The notes: generated by a model from the letters alone, not told the origin. 26,288 nucleotides of DNA from an uncultured Collinsella sp. (GCA_902470065.1 CABRFA010000013.1:1-26288); one strand, 5' to 3'; shown: positions 14,369 through 22,759, numbered from the stretch's first letter. Numbers and translations: made by a program.

Positions 14369-15665
14369 TACCGCATCCGCAGCGCCCCGTGTACCCAAAC
14401 GCGTCGCCGCCGTTATCCTTAACTCGCTCAAGGGCGGCGTGGTCCCGCGCATCGGCCTTCCTTACATCACCGTAGGGCGCGAGGTCGAGATCCGCGCCCT
14501 GCTTACCGATCTGAGTCTCATCGCCGATGGCGGCGCAAGCTTCCGTTTTTTAGTCGGTCGCTACGGCGCCGGCAAGAGCTTTTTGCTCCAGACCATCCGC
14601 ACGCACGCCATGGGCGAGGGATTCGTCGTCGCTGATGCCGACCTGTCGCCCGAGCGCCGTCTGCAGGGCGGTCAGGGACAGGGCCTTGCCACCTACCGCG
14701 AGCTCATCCGCAATATATCGACCAAGACGCGCCCCGAGGGCGGTGCGCTCAACCTTATTTTGGATCGCTGGGTCGCCTCGTGCTCCGACGTCGACGAGTC
14801 GGTCGTCAATGCCCAACTGGCCCCGCTCGAGGAAATGGTCCACGGCTTCGACTTCGCCCGCATGCTCCGCCGCTATCGCATGGCTGTCTCGGAGGGCGAC
14901 GAAGAAGCTATGAGTCGCGTGACCAAATGGATTCGCGGCGAGTACCGCACCAAGAGCGAGGCACGCGCTGAGCTGGACTCCTCGACCATCATCAGCGATG
15001 ACGACTGGTACGACTACGTTAAGCTCATTGCACGCTTTTTGGTCTGCAGCGGATACAAGGGCATGCTGGTGCTCATCGACGAACTCGTGAATCTGTACAA
15101 GATTCCCAACGCGATCACGCGCCAATACAACTACGAGAAGATCCTGACTATGTACAACGACACGCTCCAGGGCAAGGCGCAGTACCTGGGCATGATCATG
15201 GGCGGCACTCCAACCTCTATCGAAGACCGCCGCCGAGGCGTGTTCTCCTACGAGGCCCTGCGCAGTCGACTCGCTCAGGGCCGCTTTGCGCGCGAGGACC
15301 TTAAGGACATGCTCGCGCCCATCATCCGCCTGCAGCCACTCTCCTATGAGGAGTTGCTGGTGCTGATCGAAAAACTCATGCAAATTCACGCCGGCTACTT
15401 TGGCTGGACGCCCACGCTTACCGAGAACGACTTGGTGGACTTCCTCAAGATCGAGTTCGGTCGTGTGGGAGCCGACACGCATCTGACGCCGCGTGAAGTC
15501 ATTCGTGACTTTATCGAACTGCTCGATATCCTGTGTCAGAACCCCGATGCAAATGTGGCGGAGCTGCTGCAAAGCGTTGGTGGCGACGCGCTGGCGCCGG
15601 CAGCCGCAACAGGCGACACCGGCACCGCAGACGGCGACCGTAACTTCGCCGAATTCACCATCTAA
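14361..15665 (+). CDS. BrxD-like (DUF2791) P-loop ATPase
   Basis: The 434-residue protein is an AAA-type ATPase of the DUF2791 family, to which BrxD of type II BREX belongs. The N-terminal part (VPKRVAAVILNSLKGGVVP, then ITVGREVEI) is typical of the family. Walker A is GRYGAGKS at residues 66-73, Walker B is MLVLIDE at 235-241, and a sensor-like segment reads MIMGGTPTSIEDRRRG at about 278-293, followed by SYEALRSRL with possible arginine fingers. The last 25 residues are low-complexity Ala/Gly/Thr. Start and TerB stop overlap by 8 bases. In BREX loci BrxD is paired with the helicase BrxHI, and the next gene here is such a helicase. Expected role: ATP-driven loader or switch for the helicase (inference). 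Confidence 0.88.
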   Translation: MSDTASAAPRVPKRVAAVILNSLKGGVVPRIGLPYITVGREVEIRALLTDLSLIADGGASFRFLVGRYGAGKSFLLQTIRTHAMGEGFVVADADLSPERRLQGGQGQGLATYRELIRNISTKTRPEGGALNLILDRWVASCSDVDESVVNAQLAPLEEMVHGFDFARMLRRYRMAVSEGDEEAMSRVTKWIRGEYRTKSEARAELDSSTIISDDDWYDYVKLIARFLVCSGYKGMLVLIDELVNLYKIPNAITRQYNYEKILTMYNDTLQGKAQYLGMIMGGTPTSIEDRRRGVFSYEALRSRLAQGRFAREDLKDMLAPIIRLQPLSYEELLVLIEKLMQIHAGYFGWTPTLTENDLVDFLKIEFGRVGADTHLTPREVIRDFIELLDILCQNPDANVAELLQSVGGDALAPAAATGDTGTADGDRNFAEFTI

Positions 15666-15700
15666 CCTGCCAAAAAGGGACAGGTTTATTTTGGCAGGTT
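15664..15700 (+). repeat. Intra-operon 12-bp hairpin, REP-like or partial terminator
   Basis: A perfect 12-bp inverted repeat has arms 15664-15675 and 15689-15700, a 13-nt loop and TTATC afterwards. The loop itself contains GGGACAGG, which can pair in an alternative way with CCTG in the left arm. The left arm overlaps the ATPase stop codon. It lies between the ATPase and helicase genes and could lower helicase expression relative to the upstream genes, or be a copy of a dispersed repeat. Confidence 0.6.
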
Positions 15701-15781
15701 TTATCTGGGCAAACGTCGAGGCAGTAATGCAGCAAGCCACTGCCCACCGCGTTGAGAGATTCGTTTTTGAAAGGAGGCCCC

Positions 15782-18226
15782 GTGAACGCCTTTGACCGCT
15801 ACGCCCCGTTTATCCAAGACTTCATCTACTCCCACGATTGGGAGAGCCTGCGCTCTATCCAGGTTGCGGCGGCAGATGCCATCTTTAACACACAAGACAA
15901 TGTACTCCTGACGGCATCCACAGCTTCCGGCAAAACCGAGGCAGCCTTCTTTCCCATCCTGACCGAGTTTTGGGAGAGGCCGCCCGCAAGCGTGGGCGCC
16001 CTCTACATTGGCCCCCTCAAGGCGCTCATCAACGACCAATTCGTCCGCCTCAACGACCTCTGCGAAGAGGCCGACATCCCCGTCTGGCACTGGCATGGCG
16101 ATGTCTCGCAGTCGCACAAGGCTAAGCTCATCAAAAAACCGAGCGGTATCTTGCAGATTACGCCCGAGTCGCTCGAGGCGCTCCTGATCCATAAGCACAT
16201 GGCAATCCCTCGTTTGTTTTGCGACCTGCGCTATGTGGTTATCGACGAGGTTCATTCGCTCATGCGCGGCGACCGCGGCGGTCAGACGCTCTGCCTTATC
16301 GAGCGACTCTCGCGCATGGCCGGCGTGCAACCTCGCCGCATTGGTCTTTCGGCTACCATCGGCGACCCCGAGCGCACGGGCGCTTTTCTCTCACAGGGAA
16401 CGGGGCGCGACTGCGTTATCCCCCGCTTTGAGGAACCGCGCCGCGTGTGGCGCATCTCCATGGAGCACTTCTACAACTCTGGCCCCCAGGCTCAGCAGCG
16501 GGGATTCGAGAGCACGGGTCCTCAAGAGGCCGAAGTGCTTGCGTGCGAGCGCATCGAGGCGGCAGCATCCGCGGCACTGCCCGCCGGCGCCCAAGACATG
16601 CGCCACAGCGGACAACTCGCACAAGAGGAGCGCCGTCAACGTCGTGAGCGGGCACGGGGCAAGGCCGCTCCCAAAGACCGTCGCACTTCCTCGGCCCCCG
16701 AGGGCGAAGTCGACATCCCACGAGCGACCGAGCAGGCGCTTCTCAACCCCACCGACACGGCGCCCGACAACGCCGACCCCGGTATGGGCTATATCTTTGA
16801 GCATACGCGCGGCCGCAAGTGCCTGGTCTTTGCCAACTCGCGCGAGGAGGCAGAGGCCGTGTGCTCCATGCTGCGCAGCTACTGCGAAAGTCGACACGAG
16901 CCCGACCGCTTTCTCATCCATCACGGCAATCTTTCGGCATCGCTGCGCGAGACGGCAGAGGAGCTCATGCGCGACGATGAGCAGACGCAGACAACCGTCA
17001 CCACCTCTACGCTGGAGCTCGGTATCGATATCGGCCGCCTGGAGCGCGCGTTCCAGATCGATGCGCCGTTTACCGTCAGCTCCTTTTTGCAGCGAATGGG
17101 CCGCACGGGACGCCGCGACCTTCCGCCCGAGATGTGGTTTGTCATGCGCGAGGAAGAGCCCGAACCGCGCACGATGATGCCCGAAACCATTCCATGGAAG
17201 CTCCTGCAGGGTATCGCGCTCGTACAACTCTATCGCGAGGAAAAGTGGGTCGAGCCGCCCGAGCTCGATCGACTCCCCTACAGCCTGCTCTATCACCAGA
17301 CTATGTCGACCCTCGCCAGCACCGGCGAGCTCACGCCGGCCGAACTTGCCCAGCGCGTGCTCACGCTCAGCTATTTCCATCGCATCTCGGCCGATGACTA
17401 TCGTGTATTGCTTCGTCACCTCATTAAGATCGACCATATCCAGGTCACCGAGGGCGGCGGACTCATCGTGGGTCTCGCGGGAGAGCGCATCATTAACAAC
17501 TTTAAGTTCTACGCCGTATTCCAGGAAAACGAGGAGTTCACCGTTCGTAGCGAGTCGGCCGAATTGGGCACGATCGTCAACCCGCCCCCGCCCGGTGAGC
17601 GCATCGCCATCGCCGGACACTGCTGGATCGTCGAGGAAGTGGACTGGAAGCGCCATACCGTCTTTGCCACGCAGGTCAAGGGCCGTGTGCCGGCCTACTT
17701 TGGCGACTGCCCCGGTGATATCAACACACATGTACTCGAGCGCATGCGCAAGGCGCTTAACGAGCACGCGGCATATCCGTACCTTATGGGTAACGCGCGG
17801 GCCCGCTTGGCGCAGGCTCGCCATACGGCCGAGATTTCGGGCGCAGGGACCAAGCCACTCATCAACCTGGGCGGCGATACCTGGGCGCTCTTCCCCTGGT
17901 TGGGCAGCTACGCCTTTCTGGCGCTCGAACGTATGCTCAAGATTAAATGTGCCGCGGAGCTGGGCCTTCGCGGACTCGACCCATCGCGCCCGTACTTTAT
18001 GCAGTTTAAGATGAAGGCTGACGAGGAGACGTTCTTTGAGGTGCTCACCGCCGAGGCCGAGAAGGACTTCAATCCCATCGAGCTCGTCTATCCCGGCGAG
18101 GTGCCTTATTTTGATCGCTACGACGAGTACGTTCCCGAGGAGCTCGTGCGCAAAGGCTTTGCCGAAGGCGTGCTCGACATCGAAGGCATGAAGCAGCGCG
18201 TTCTCGGCTGGCGCGACCACGCCTAA
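15782..18226 (+). CDS. Lhr/BrxHI-like superfamily 2 DEAD/DEAH-box helicase
   Basis: The 814-residue SF2 helicase carries all core motifs. A Q-like LRSIQ lies at about 23-27, motif I is TASTASGKTEAAF (about 44-56), motif II is DEVH (155-158) and motif III is SAT (190-192). The second RecA domain has CLVFANSREEAEAV, TTSTLELGIDIG and QRMGRTGRR. A charged, probably flexible insert of about 100 residues (235-335) separates the two RecA domains. The C-terminal third resembles the winged-helix and DUF1998-free region of Lhr-type enzymes. Type II BREX uses such a helicase (BrxHI). I chose GTG at 15782 because AAAGGAGG stands 4 nt upstream; the earlier in-frame start at 15752 lacks a site. Expected action: ATP-dependent 3'-5' translocation on DNA. 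It ends 26 bp from the convergent spermidine-synthase-like gene. Confidence 0.92.
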   Translation: MNAFDRYAPFIQDFIYSHDWESLRSIQVAAADAIFNTQDNVLLTASTASGKTEAAFFPILTEFWERPPASVGALYIGPLKALINDQFVRLNDLCEEADIPVWHWHGDVSQSHKAKLIKKPSGILQITPESLEALLIHKHMAIPRLFCDLRYVVIDEVHSLMRGDRGGQTLCLIERLSRMAGVQPRRIGLSATIGDPERTGAFLSQGTGRDCVIPRFEEPRRVWRISMEHFYNSGPQAQQRGFESTGPQEAEVLACERIEAAASAALPAGAQDMRHSGQLAQEERRQRRERARGKAAPKDRRTSSAPEGEVDIPRATEQALLNPTDTAPDNADPGMGYIFEHTRGRKCLVFANSREEAEAVCSMLRSYCESRHEPDRFLIHHGNLSASLRETAEELMRDDEQTQTTVTTSTLELGIDIGRLERAFQIDAPFTVSSFLQRMGRTGRRDLPPEMWFVMREEEPEPRTMMPETIPWKLLQGIALVQLYREEKWVEPPELDRLPYSLLYHQTMSTLASTGELTPAELAQRVLTLSYFHRISADDYRVLLRHLIKIDHIQVTEGGGLIVGLAGERIINNFKFYAVFQENEEFTVRSESAELGTIVNPPPPGERIAIAGHCWIVEEVDWKRHTVFATQVKGRVPAYFGDCPGDINTHVLERMRKALNEHAAYPYLMGNARARLAQARHTAEISGAGTKPLINLGGDTWALFPWLGSYAFLALERMLKIKCAAELGLRGLDPSRPYFMQFKMKADEETFFEVLTAEAEKDFNPIELVYPGEVPYFDRYDEYVPEELVRKGFAEGVLDIEGMKQRVLGWRDHA

Positions 18227-18252
18227 GACCAGTCTTTTTGGGACGGGGAGAC

Positions 18253-19131
18253 CTATTTGTCGTGAAGAACGGTGCCGAGGAAGTCGGTATCGAAGGGCAC
18301 GGCTTCGGCAAAGGCGTAGTTGCCGTCGCTGGCGATGAGCAGGTAGTTCTCCTCGCCGCCGAACTCCGCATCGCCGCACGGGACCACCCAGGCATGGGCG
18401 AATACCTCGAGTGCCGTGGCAGCGCAGTCGCGCAGGAACGTCACGTCGCTCCCCTCGTTTGCGCTCACGATATTGGCGACGTAGACGCCCCCAACATTTA
18501 GGCTGCCCCGCACTAAACGCAACGCCTCAACGGTCGCCAGCTCGCGCACGGGCTCGGCACCGCCAAAGCAATCGCTCACGACCACGTCGTAGCGACGATG
18601 GCCCACGCTCGTCACACCCAGATACGAGCGAGCCTCAGCGGTTATCACCCGCAGGCGATCGCCCGCCGCGCGCTCCAGCTCGTCTAGGTAGAACCAGCGG
18701 CGCGCCAGGCGCGTAATCTCTCCGTCATACTCGATGACGTCCATGCGCAAGCCCTCGTGCGACATCAGGGCGAATTTAGGATAGGCGAACCCGCCGCCGC
18801 CCAGCATAAGCATACGGCTGATGCCGTGACCATAAGCGTCGCGCATCACATCCTCGGACTCAAACACGTCGTCAAACGCACGATAGTACGCAAAGACGGG
18901 CTCCGCCCAACGCTCACCAACGTAGCTTGCGCTTTGGTAGGCGCCGCCTTGCACCAACACGCGAATCTCATCGCCGTCCCCATCGTGCACGCGTTTCACA
19001 CGCGCCAACCCATTGCGGGTTCGCGCAACCTGCAGACAGGCAGCACGAACAGCGACAGCGGCCGCACCAAGCGCCGCGGCTCCCAGAGCAACGCCGGCAA
19101 CGACGCCGGCAGAAACACTCGGCTTGTTCAT
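18253..19131 (-). CDS. Spermidine-synthase-like protein with N-terminal membrane segment
   Basis: The 292-residue protein has a hydrophobic Ala/Gly/Val-rich segment at about 9-32, probably a membrane anchor. A Rossmann-like methyltransferase fold of the spermidine synthase family follows. The nucleotide-binding loop is MLMLGGGGFAYPKF (107-120), the acidic end of strand two is VIEYDGEITRLAR (133-145), and YDVVVSDCFGG corresponds to the catalytic-loop region. The DSSDP-type motif of true spermidine synthases is absent, so the substrate may not be putrescine. Such membrane-fused homologues are common in actinobacteria and mostly uncharacterised. The ATG follows the elp3 stop directly (TAGATG) with GGAG inside the elp3 end, so the two genes form a tight operon. 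Confidence 0.85.
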   Translation of the reverse strand: MNKPSVSAGVVAGVALGAAALGAAAVAVRAACLQVARTRNGLARVKRVHDGDGDEIRVLVQGGAYQSASYVGERWAEPVFAYYRAFDDVFESEDVMRDAYGHGISRMLMLGGGGFAYPKFALMSHEGLRMDVIEYDGEITRLARRWFYLDELERAAGDRLRVITAEARSYLGVTSVGHRRYDVVVSDCFGGAEPVRELATVEALRLVRGSLNVGGVYVANIVSANEGSDVTFLRDCAATALEVFAHAWVVPCGDAEFGGEENYLLIASDGNYAFAEAVPFDTDFLGTVLHDK

Positions 19132-21039
19132 CTAGAGCTCCTTTTGCAGATAAAGACCATGGTCATAAAATCCAAGATGGCGATAGTACTCGCGCGTACC
19201 GATCGCGCTGATCACGTTGATGCGCGCATAGCCGGCATCCCGGGCAATCTCGCACGCACGCTCTACAAGCAAACGCCCCAACCCGTGATGCTGCGCCGCC
19301 TGTCCCTGGTCGCCCACGCGTGCCGCCATGCCATACACGTGCACCTCGCGAATCATCGCCTCGTCCGGCGACGTCGGCAACTCGTCAGCATGCGCGGCAA
19401 CAAACGAATGGTCGGGCAGCGACAACCGCAAAAAGCCCGCGATCTTGCCCTGCGGCGTCACCCACTGCAAAAAGCGCTCGTGCGTCACCGGCGTCTCGTA
19501 CGCCACTTCCTCGTCAAGGGTCAACTCGTCCAGGTCGGCACCCGCCGTGCTGATCTCGCGATAGCGAATCTCGCGCACCACTGCGCCTTCTCCACGAGCC
19601 GCCAAGCGATTCTCGACGAGCTGACGCAGGTTGGGCTTCTTGTTGCCCACCATAATGTCGTCGGAACTAAAGTCGCGAATCATGCGACTAATGCGACAGA
19701 ACGCCGGCGTCACCACGATGTCGTCGGCCAGCACATCGAGCAGTTCTTCCTCGGTATAGGGGCGCCACTCGCCGCGCTCGTAGCAGCCCACCAGACGCGA
19801 GCCCTCGATGAGCGCACACGGGTAGACCTTGACCTCGTCGGGCAGAAAGGCCCCTTCGGTCATAAAGCGTTCGTAGTCGCGCTTGTCCCCTTCGGGCGTG
19901 GCACCCAACAAGTTAAGCATAAAGTGCGCGTGGATCTTAAAGCCAAACAGGCGCGCAAGCGAAAACGCCCGCTCGATCTGCGCCACCGAAATGCGACGCT
20001 CGTTGATATCGAGCAGGTGCTGGTCGAGGCTCTGGATACCCATCTGGATCTTGGTGCAGCCCAGGCGGCGGATGAGCGTAAGCGCCTGCGGCGTTACGGC
20101 ATCGGGGCGCGTCTCGATAACGAGCCCCACCACGCGATGCTTCGCCGTCTCGTTGATGCGCTGCTGACGCTCAAGCTCCTCCATCGTTGCTGTCTGCCAC
20201 TCGGCAACCTCACCCCACGGCGTACCAGGGCCGTACAGACGACGCACCGCGCGGTTGTAGCCGCCCACGGCAGCATCCACACGCTCCTGCTCGTCGGCAA
20301 CGCCAGCAGCAAGCTCAGCCTTGTCTGTCGCAATGCCGGCAACCCGATAGCGCTCGCGGCGCTCTGTTACCACCGGCGGCAGCGCATCGGCGGGAGCGTC
20401 ATCGAGCAGGCGCCCCGCCTCGGCACGGCTGATGCCCGGACGCGCCAGCATGGGGTTGGCCGCCACGCCGGCGACGGCATCGTCATTGAGCGCACGGAAA
20501 AGCTCCGACATAAACCACGTCTGATACCCTTGCGGATAGTCGCTCCAGGTGCCACCGAGCACGATGAGCTCAATCTTATCGGTTGCGTGCCCCATCTGCG
20601 AAAGCGCGGTCAGACGAGCGCTCACCTGCAGATACGGGTCAAAGCAATTTTGCTCCGCACGGGCGCACGCCGGCTCGGCGTGCAGGTAGCTTTTGGGCAT
20701 GCGCAGATCGTTGGGACAAAACAGGCAATCGCCCGAGCATGGCCAGGGCTTGGTGATAACGGTAATGGTCGCCACGCCCGAAGCCGTGCGACGAGGCTTC
20801 ATACGCAGCACCTGCAGCAGTCGACGTTCCAGCTCGGCATCGACATTCCACCCAGCCCAACGAGCCGGCTCCTCACGTTTTACCCGCTGGTAGAACGGCA
20901 GCAGACGGCGCTTGGCCAAATCGCGTTTGTCGGCACCCTCACGGCGCGCCTCGGCATGTATCAGTTTGACGAGCGCTTTGTCGTCCACGGTCTCGCCGCG
21001 ACGCAGAGCCTCGAGTATGTTCAAGATAATCTGTTCCAT
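19132..21039 (-). CDS. elp3: Elp3: tRNA wobble uridine-34 radical SAM / acetyltransferase
   Basis: This single-protein bacterial or archaeal-type Elp3 installs the carboxymethyl group of cm5U34 in tRNA from acetyl-CoA by radical SAM chemistry. The 635 residues show the radical SAM cluster motif CSGDCLFC (Cys101, Cys105, Cys108), then PNDLRMPKSYL, FDPYLQ and the LGGTWSDYPQGYQTWF segment. GLVIETRPDAVTPQAL and GIQSLDQHLL follow in the barrel. A C-terminal GNAT acetyltransferase domain (about 500-635) has HHGLGRLLVERACEIARDAG and EYYRHLGF. An insert of about 100 residues after residue 180, with no obvious motif, makes it longer than many relatives (about 530-550). The ATG at 21039 is preceded by GGGG, and a TACAAT box lies only 6 bp upstream. 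The co-transcribed partner is the spermidine-synthase-like gene. Confidence 0.95.
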   Translation of the reverse strand: MEQIILNILEALRRGETVDDKALVKLIHAEARREGADKRDLAKRRLLPFYQRVKREEPARWAGWNVDAELERRLLQVLRMKPRRTASGVATITVITKPWPCSGDCLFCPNDLRMPKSYLHAEPACARAEQNCFDPYLQVSARLTALSQMGHATDKIELIVLGGTWSDYPQGYQTWFMSELFRALNDDAVAGVAANPMLARPGISRAEAGRLLDDAPADALPPVVTERRERYRVAGIATDKAELAAGVADEQERVDAAVGGYNRAVRRLYGPGTPWGEVAEWQTATMEELERQQRINETAKHRVVGLVIETRPDAVTPQALTLIRRLGCTKIQMGIQSLDQHLLDINERRISVAQIERAFSLARLFGFKIHAHFMLNLLGATPEGDKRDYERFMTEGAFLPDEVKVYPCALIEGSRLVGCYERGEWRPYTEEELLDVLADDIVVTPAFCRISRMIRDFSSDDIMVGNKKPNLRQLVENRLAARGEGAVVREIRYREISTAGADLDELTLDEEVAYETPVTHERFLQWVTPQGKIAGFLRLSLPDHSFVAAHADELPTSPDEAMIREVHVYGMAARVGDQGQAAQHHGLGRLLVERACEIARDAGYARINVISAIGTREYYRHLGFYDHGLYLQKEL

Positions 21040-21045
21040 GACCCC

Positions 21046-21051
21046 ATTGTA
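21046..21051 (-). promoter_or_regulatory. -10-like TACAAT box directly before elp3
   Basis: TACAAT on the minus strand differs from the consensus by one base and ends 6 bp before the elp3 ATG, so transcription could begin at or near the start codon and give a leaderless mRNA. No convincing -35 is seen. Otherwise elp3 would need read-through of the terminator that ends only 20 bp upstream. Confidence 0.35.
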
Positions 21052-21090
21052 AAGGCAAAGGCGCCGGAGCCCGTCACGGCTCCGGCGCCT
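21052..21090 (-). terminator. Terminator of the XRE-DUF4097 operon
   Basis: A perfect 13-bp GC-rich stem has arms 21059-21071 and 21078-21090 and a 6-nt loop. On the minus strand it is followed by TTTGCCTTT. It lies about 48 bp after the stop of the DUF4097 gene and just before elp3, separating the two minus-strand transcripts. Confidence 0.85.
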
Positions 21091-21137
21091 CCATCAAACA
21101 GCGCAGCTATGGTATATAAGTCTTCGATAACCGCATG

Positions 21138-22040
21138 TCACTCCGGATCAAACGACATGTCGCCCGAACCGACCTCGAAACGATACGTAGCAGACTTATC
21201 GCCGTTGTCGAATTCAAGATTCAATATGGTCTCGCCATCGTAGCCAAGCGGAAGGAAATCGCTCTCGAAGTCGCCGCTGCCCAAGGTAAGGCTCGCCTTA
21301 AAGCCCGTCGAGTTCGGAACCATCATCTCCACATCGCCCGAGCCCACACTCACGTCCATCGACTTCGCGGGGGCCTGGTAGAGCTCGAACGTCACATCGC
21401 CCGAACCGACCTCAGCACTGAGCGAATCAGTCACGCTGCCCGCAAACTCTACATCTCCCGCACCCAGGAAAAGGTCGAAACCATCACAGGTGACACCGGC
21501 AATCTGCAGATCACCCGAGCCCACGTGCGCGTTGACCCCCTTCAGATGTTCGGCAACACGGCGCGGCAGCTCAACCGTAACTGAGCGATCGATTGCCTTA
21601 CCGTCATCACTTCCAAACTGGGAAACCTTGAGCGTCGAGTCCTCGACGGATGCGATGTTCTGCGTCGCGGCCTTGGAGGCATCCATACCATTGGCAACGC
21701 GTCCCCGCTCGATAACGCGAGCCTTGTTACCATCAATAACCTTGACGTCCACCGTAGCCGCATCGATATCGAAATCGAGGTAGCGAAACTCATCGGCATC
21801 AAAGGTCGTACACGAAAGCTGCTGAGGCCGAGCGGAATAGTTACCGCCATCGTTCAGAAAATCGTCGTCATCAACCACATCGTCCATACCGGACAAGCCG
21901 GGTATAACATCGTCGAGATCCCACGGGCCATCAAAATGAATCAAAGTCCGCGAAACGCCAAAAACAAGCCCGATAATCAGTACAAACGCTCCGATGCCGA
22001 CGCCCAGGCGCAGCTTGGATTCATGCGAAAGCTTCATCAT
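21138..22040 (-). CDS. Membrane-anchored DUF4097 protein with six G(S/A)GD repeats
   Basis: The 300-residue protein has one membrane helix at about 12-29, an acidic Asp-rich spacer (40-62) and an extracytoplasmic domain of DUF4097 (putative adhesin) type. Its second half repeats the strand-turn unit G(S/A)GD at residues 174, 193, 212, 233, 254 and 291. Spacing is 19-21 residues, then 37, so one unit seems degenerate. The pattern fits a right-handed beta-helix or roll with Gly-Ser-Gly-Asp turns. The start overlaps the XRE gene stop (ATGA), giving coupled translation; an alternative ATG is one codon later. XRE or PadR regulators coupled to DUF4097 proteins are a frequent arrangement in Gram-positives, thought to belong to envelope-stress sensing. 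A terminator follows. The true ligand is unknown. Confidence 0.88.
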   Translation of the reverse strand: MMKLSHESKLRLGVGIGAFVLIIGLVFGVSRTLIHFDGPWDLDDVIPGLSGMDDVVDDDDFLNDGGNYSARPQQLSCTTFDADEFRYLDFDIDAATVDVKVIDGNKARVIERGRVANGMDASKAATQNIASVEDSTLKVSQFGSDDGKAIDRSVTVELPRRVAEHLKGVNAHVGSGDLQIAGVTCDGFDLFLGAGDVEFAGSVTDSLSAEVGSGDVTFELYQAPAKSMDVSVGSGDVEMMVPNSTGFKASLTLGSGDFESDFLPLGYDGETILNLEFDNGDKSATYRFEVGSGDMSFDPE

Positions 22041-22759
22041 TCGTCACCTTCTTTGGCACATGGCTCAGCGGTGGCCGCGGTAGCCACGTCAGCATCAGGT
22101 TCCGCAGAAGTATCCTTCCCCTGGGCCCTGACCGCCACCGGTGCCGGACCAACCTGAATATCCCCGCGCGCCCAATCGCCATCGAGTGCACGCGCCACCC
22201 AGTGATAGATGGGAATCGTGAAGAAGATCAGCGCAGCAAAGGGGCCGGCACCAAACAGGAACATCAGTAAAAAGAACAGCAGCCAGCACACGGCCCAATA
22301 CGGGAATGACTGGAACGGACCCTTCACCGGAGTCGGACCAGCCGCACCGGTACCCGTCATCTGAGCCGTCGCCGCATTGGCAGCCTGCGCACTCCAGCTT
22401 GCCGCCTGCGCCGCCTTGGCTGCCGCGTCACTTGCCTGCGTTGCCGCCTCGGTGGCGCGCGCCGCCGCCTCATGGGTGCGGGCGCGCTCTGCCGCCTCGG
22501 CCTCGCGCTGACGAGCGCGGTCCTCGTTCTCAAACTCGATATCGTCCTCAATCTCATCGCTCGGATTGAGCAGCTCGTCCAGACTCACACCATAGAGCTT
22601 GGCGAGCGAGATCAGGTTCTCGGTATCGGGCGAGCTCTCCGCACGCTCCCATTTACTAACCGCCTGGCGCGACAGCCCCAGCTTTCGCGCCAGCCCTTCT
22701 TGGCTAAAGCCCTTGCTGCGGCGAAGGTCGGCGAGCCGCTGCGCAGTTTCTACATTCAT
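22037..22759 (-). CDS. XRE-family transcriptional regulator with C-terminal membrane segments
   Basis: The 240-residue protein begins with an XRE helix-turn-helix (about residues 5-62): RLADLRRSKGFSQEGLARKL, then GLSRQAVSKWE and LAKLYGVSLDELL. An acidic stretch (68-80) and an Ala-rich, probably coiled-coil region (80-134) lead to two membrane helices (about 154-170 and 172-188). The tail is polar and Ala-rich. A DNA-binding domain tethered to the membrane suggests that it senses an envelope signal and controls its own operon. The ATG at 22759 is fixed by AGGAGGAACC upstream; longer in-frame starts to 23008 cross the promoter region. The stop overlaps the DUF4097 start. A 10-bp palindrome at 22809-22818 is a candidate operator. 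Confidence 0.9.
   Translation of the reverse strand: MNVETAQRLADLRRSKGFSQEGLARKLGLSRQAVSKWERAESSPDTENLISLAKLYGVSLDELLNPSDEIEDDIEFENEDRARQREAEAAERARTHEAAARATEAATQASDAAAKAAQAASWSAQAANAATAQMTGTGAAGPTPVKGPFQSFPYWAVCWLLFFLLMFLFGAGPFAALIFFTIPIYHWVARALDGDWARGDIQVGPAPVAVRAQGKDTSAEPDADVATAATAEPCAKEGDE

Noticed and set aside
16391..18379. Long open frame (about 660 codons) antisense to the Lhr-like helicase
   Set aside because: It mirrors the high-GC third-position bias of the real helicase gene, has no family motifs or ribosome site, and overlaps a gene with all SF2 motifs.
18757..21243. Long open frame (about 830 codons) on the plus strand across elp3 and the spermidine-synthase-like gene
   Set aside because: The product is His/Arg/Leu-rich without any domain, and the opposite strand encodes a textbook Elp3.
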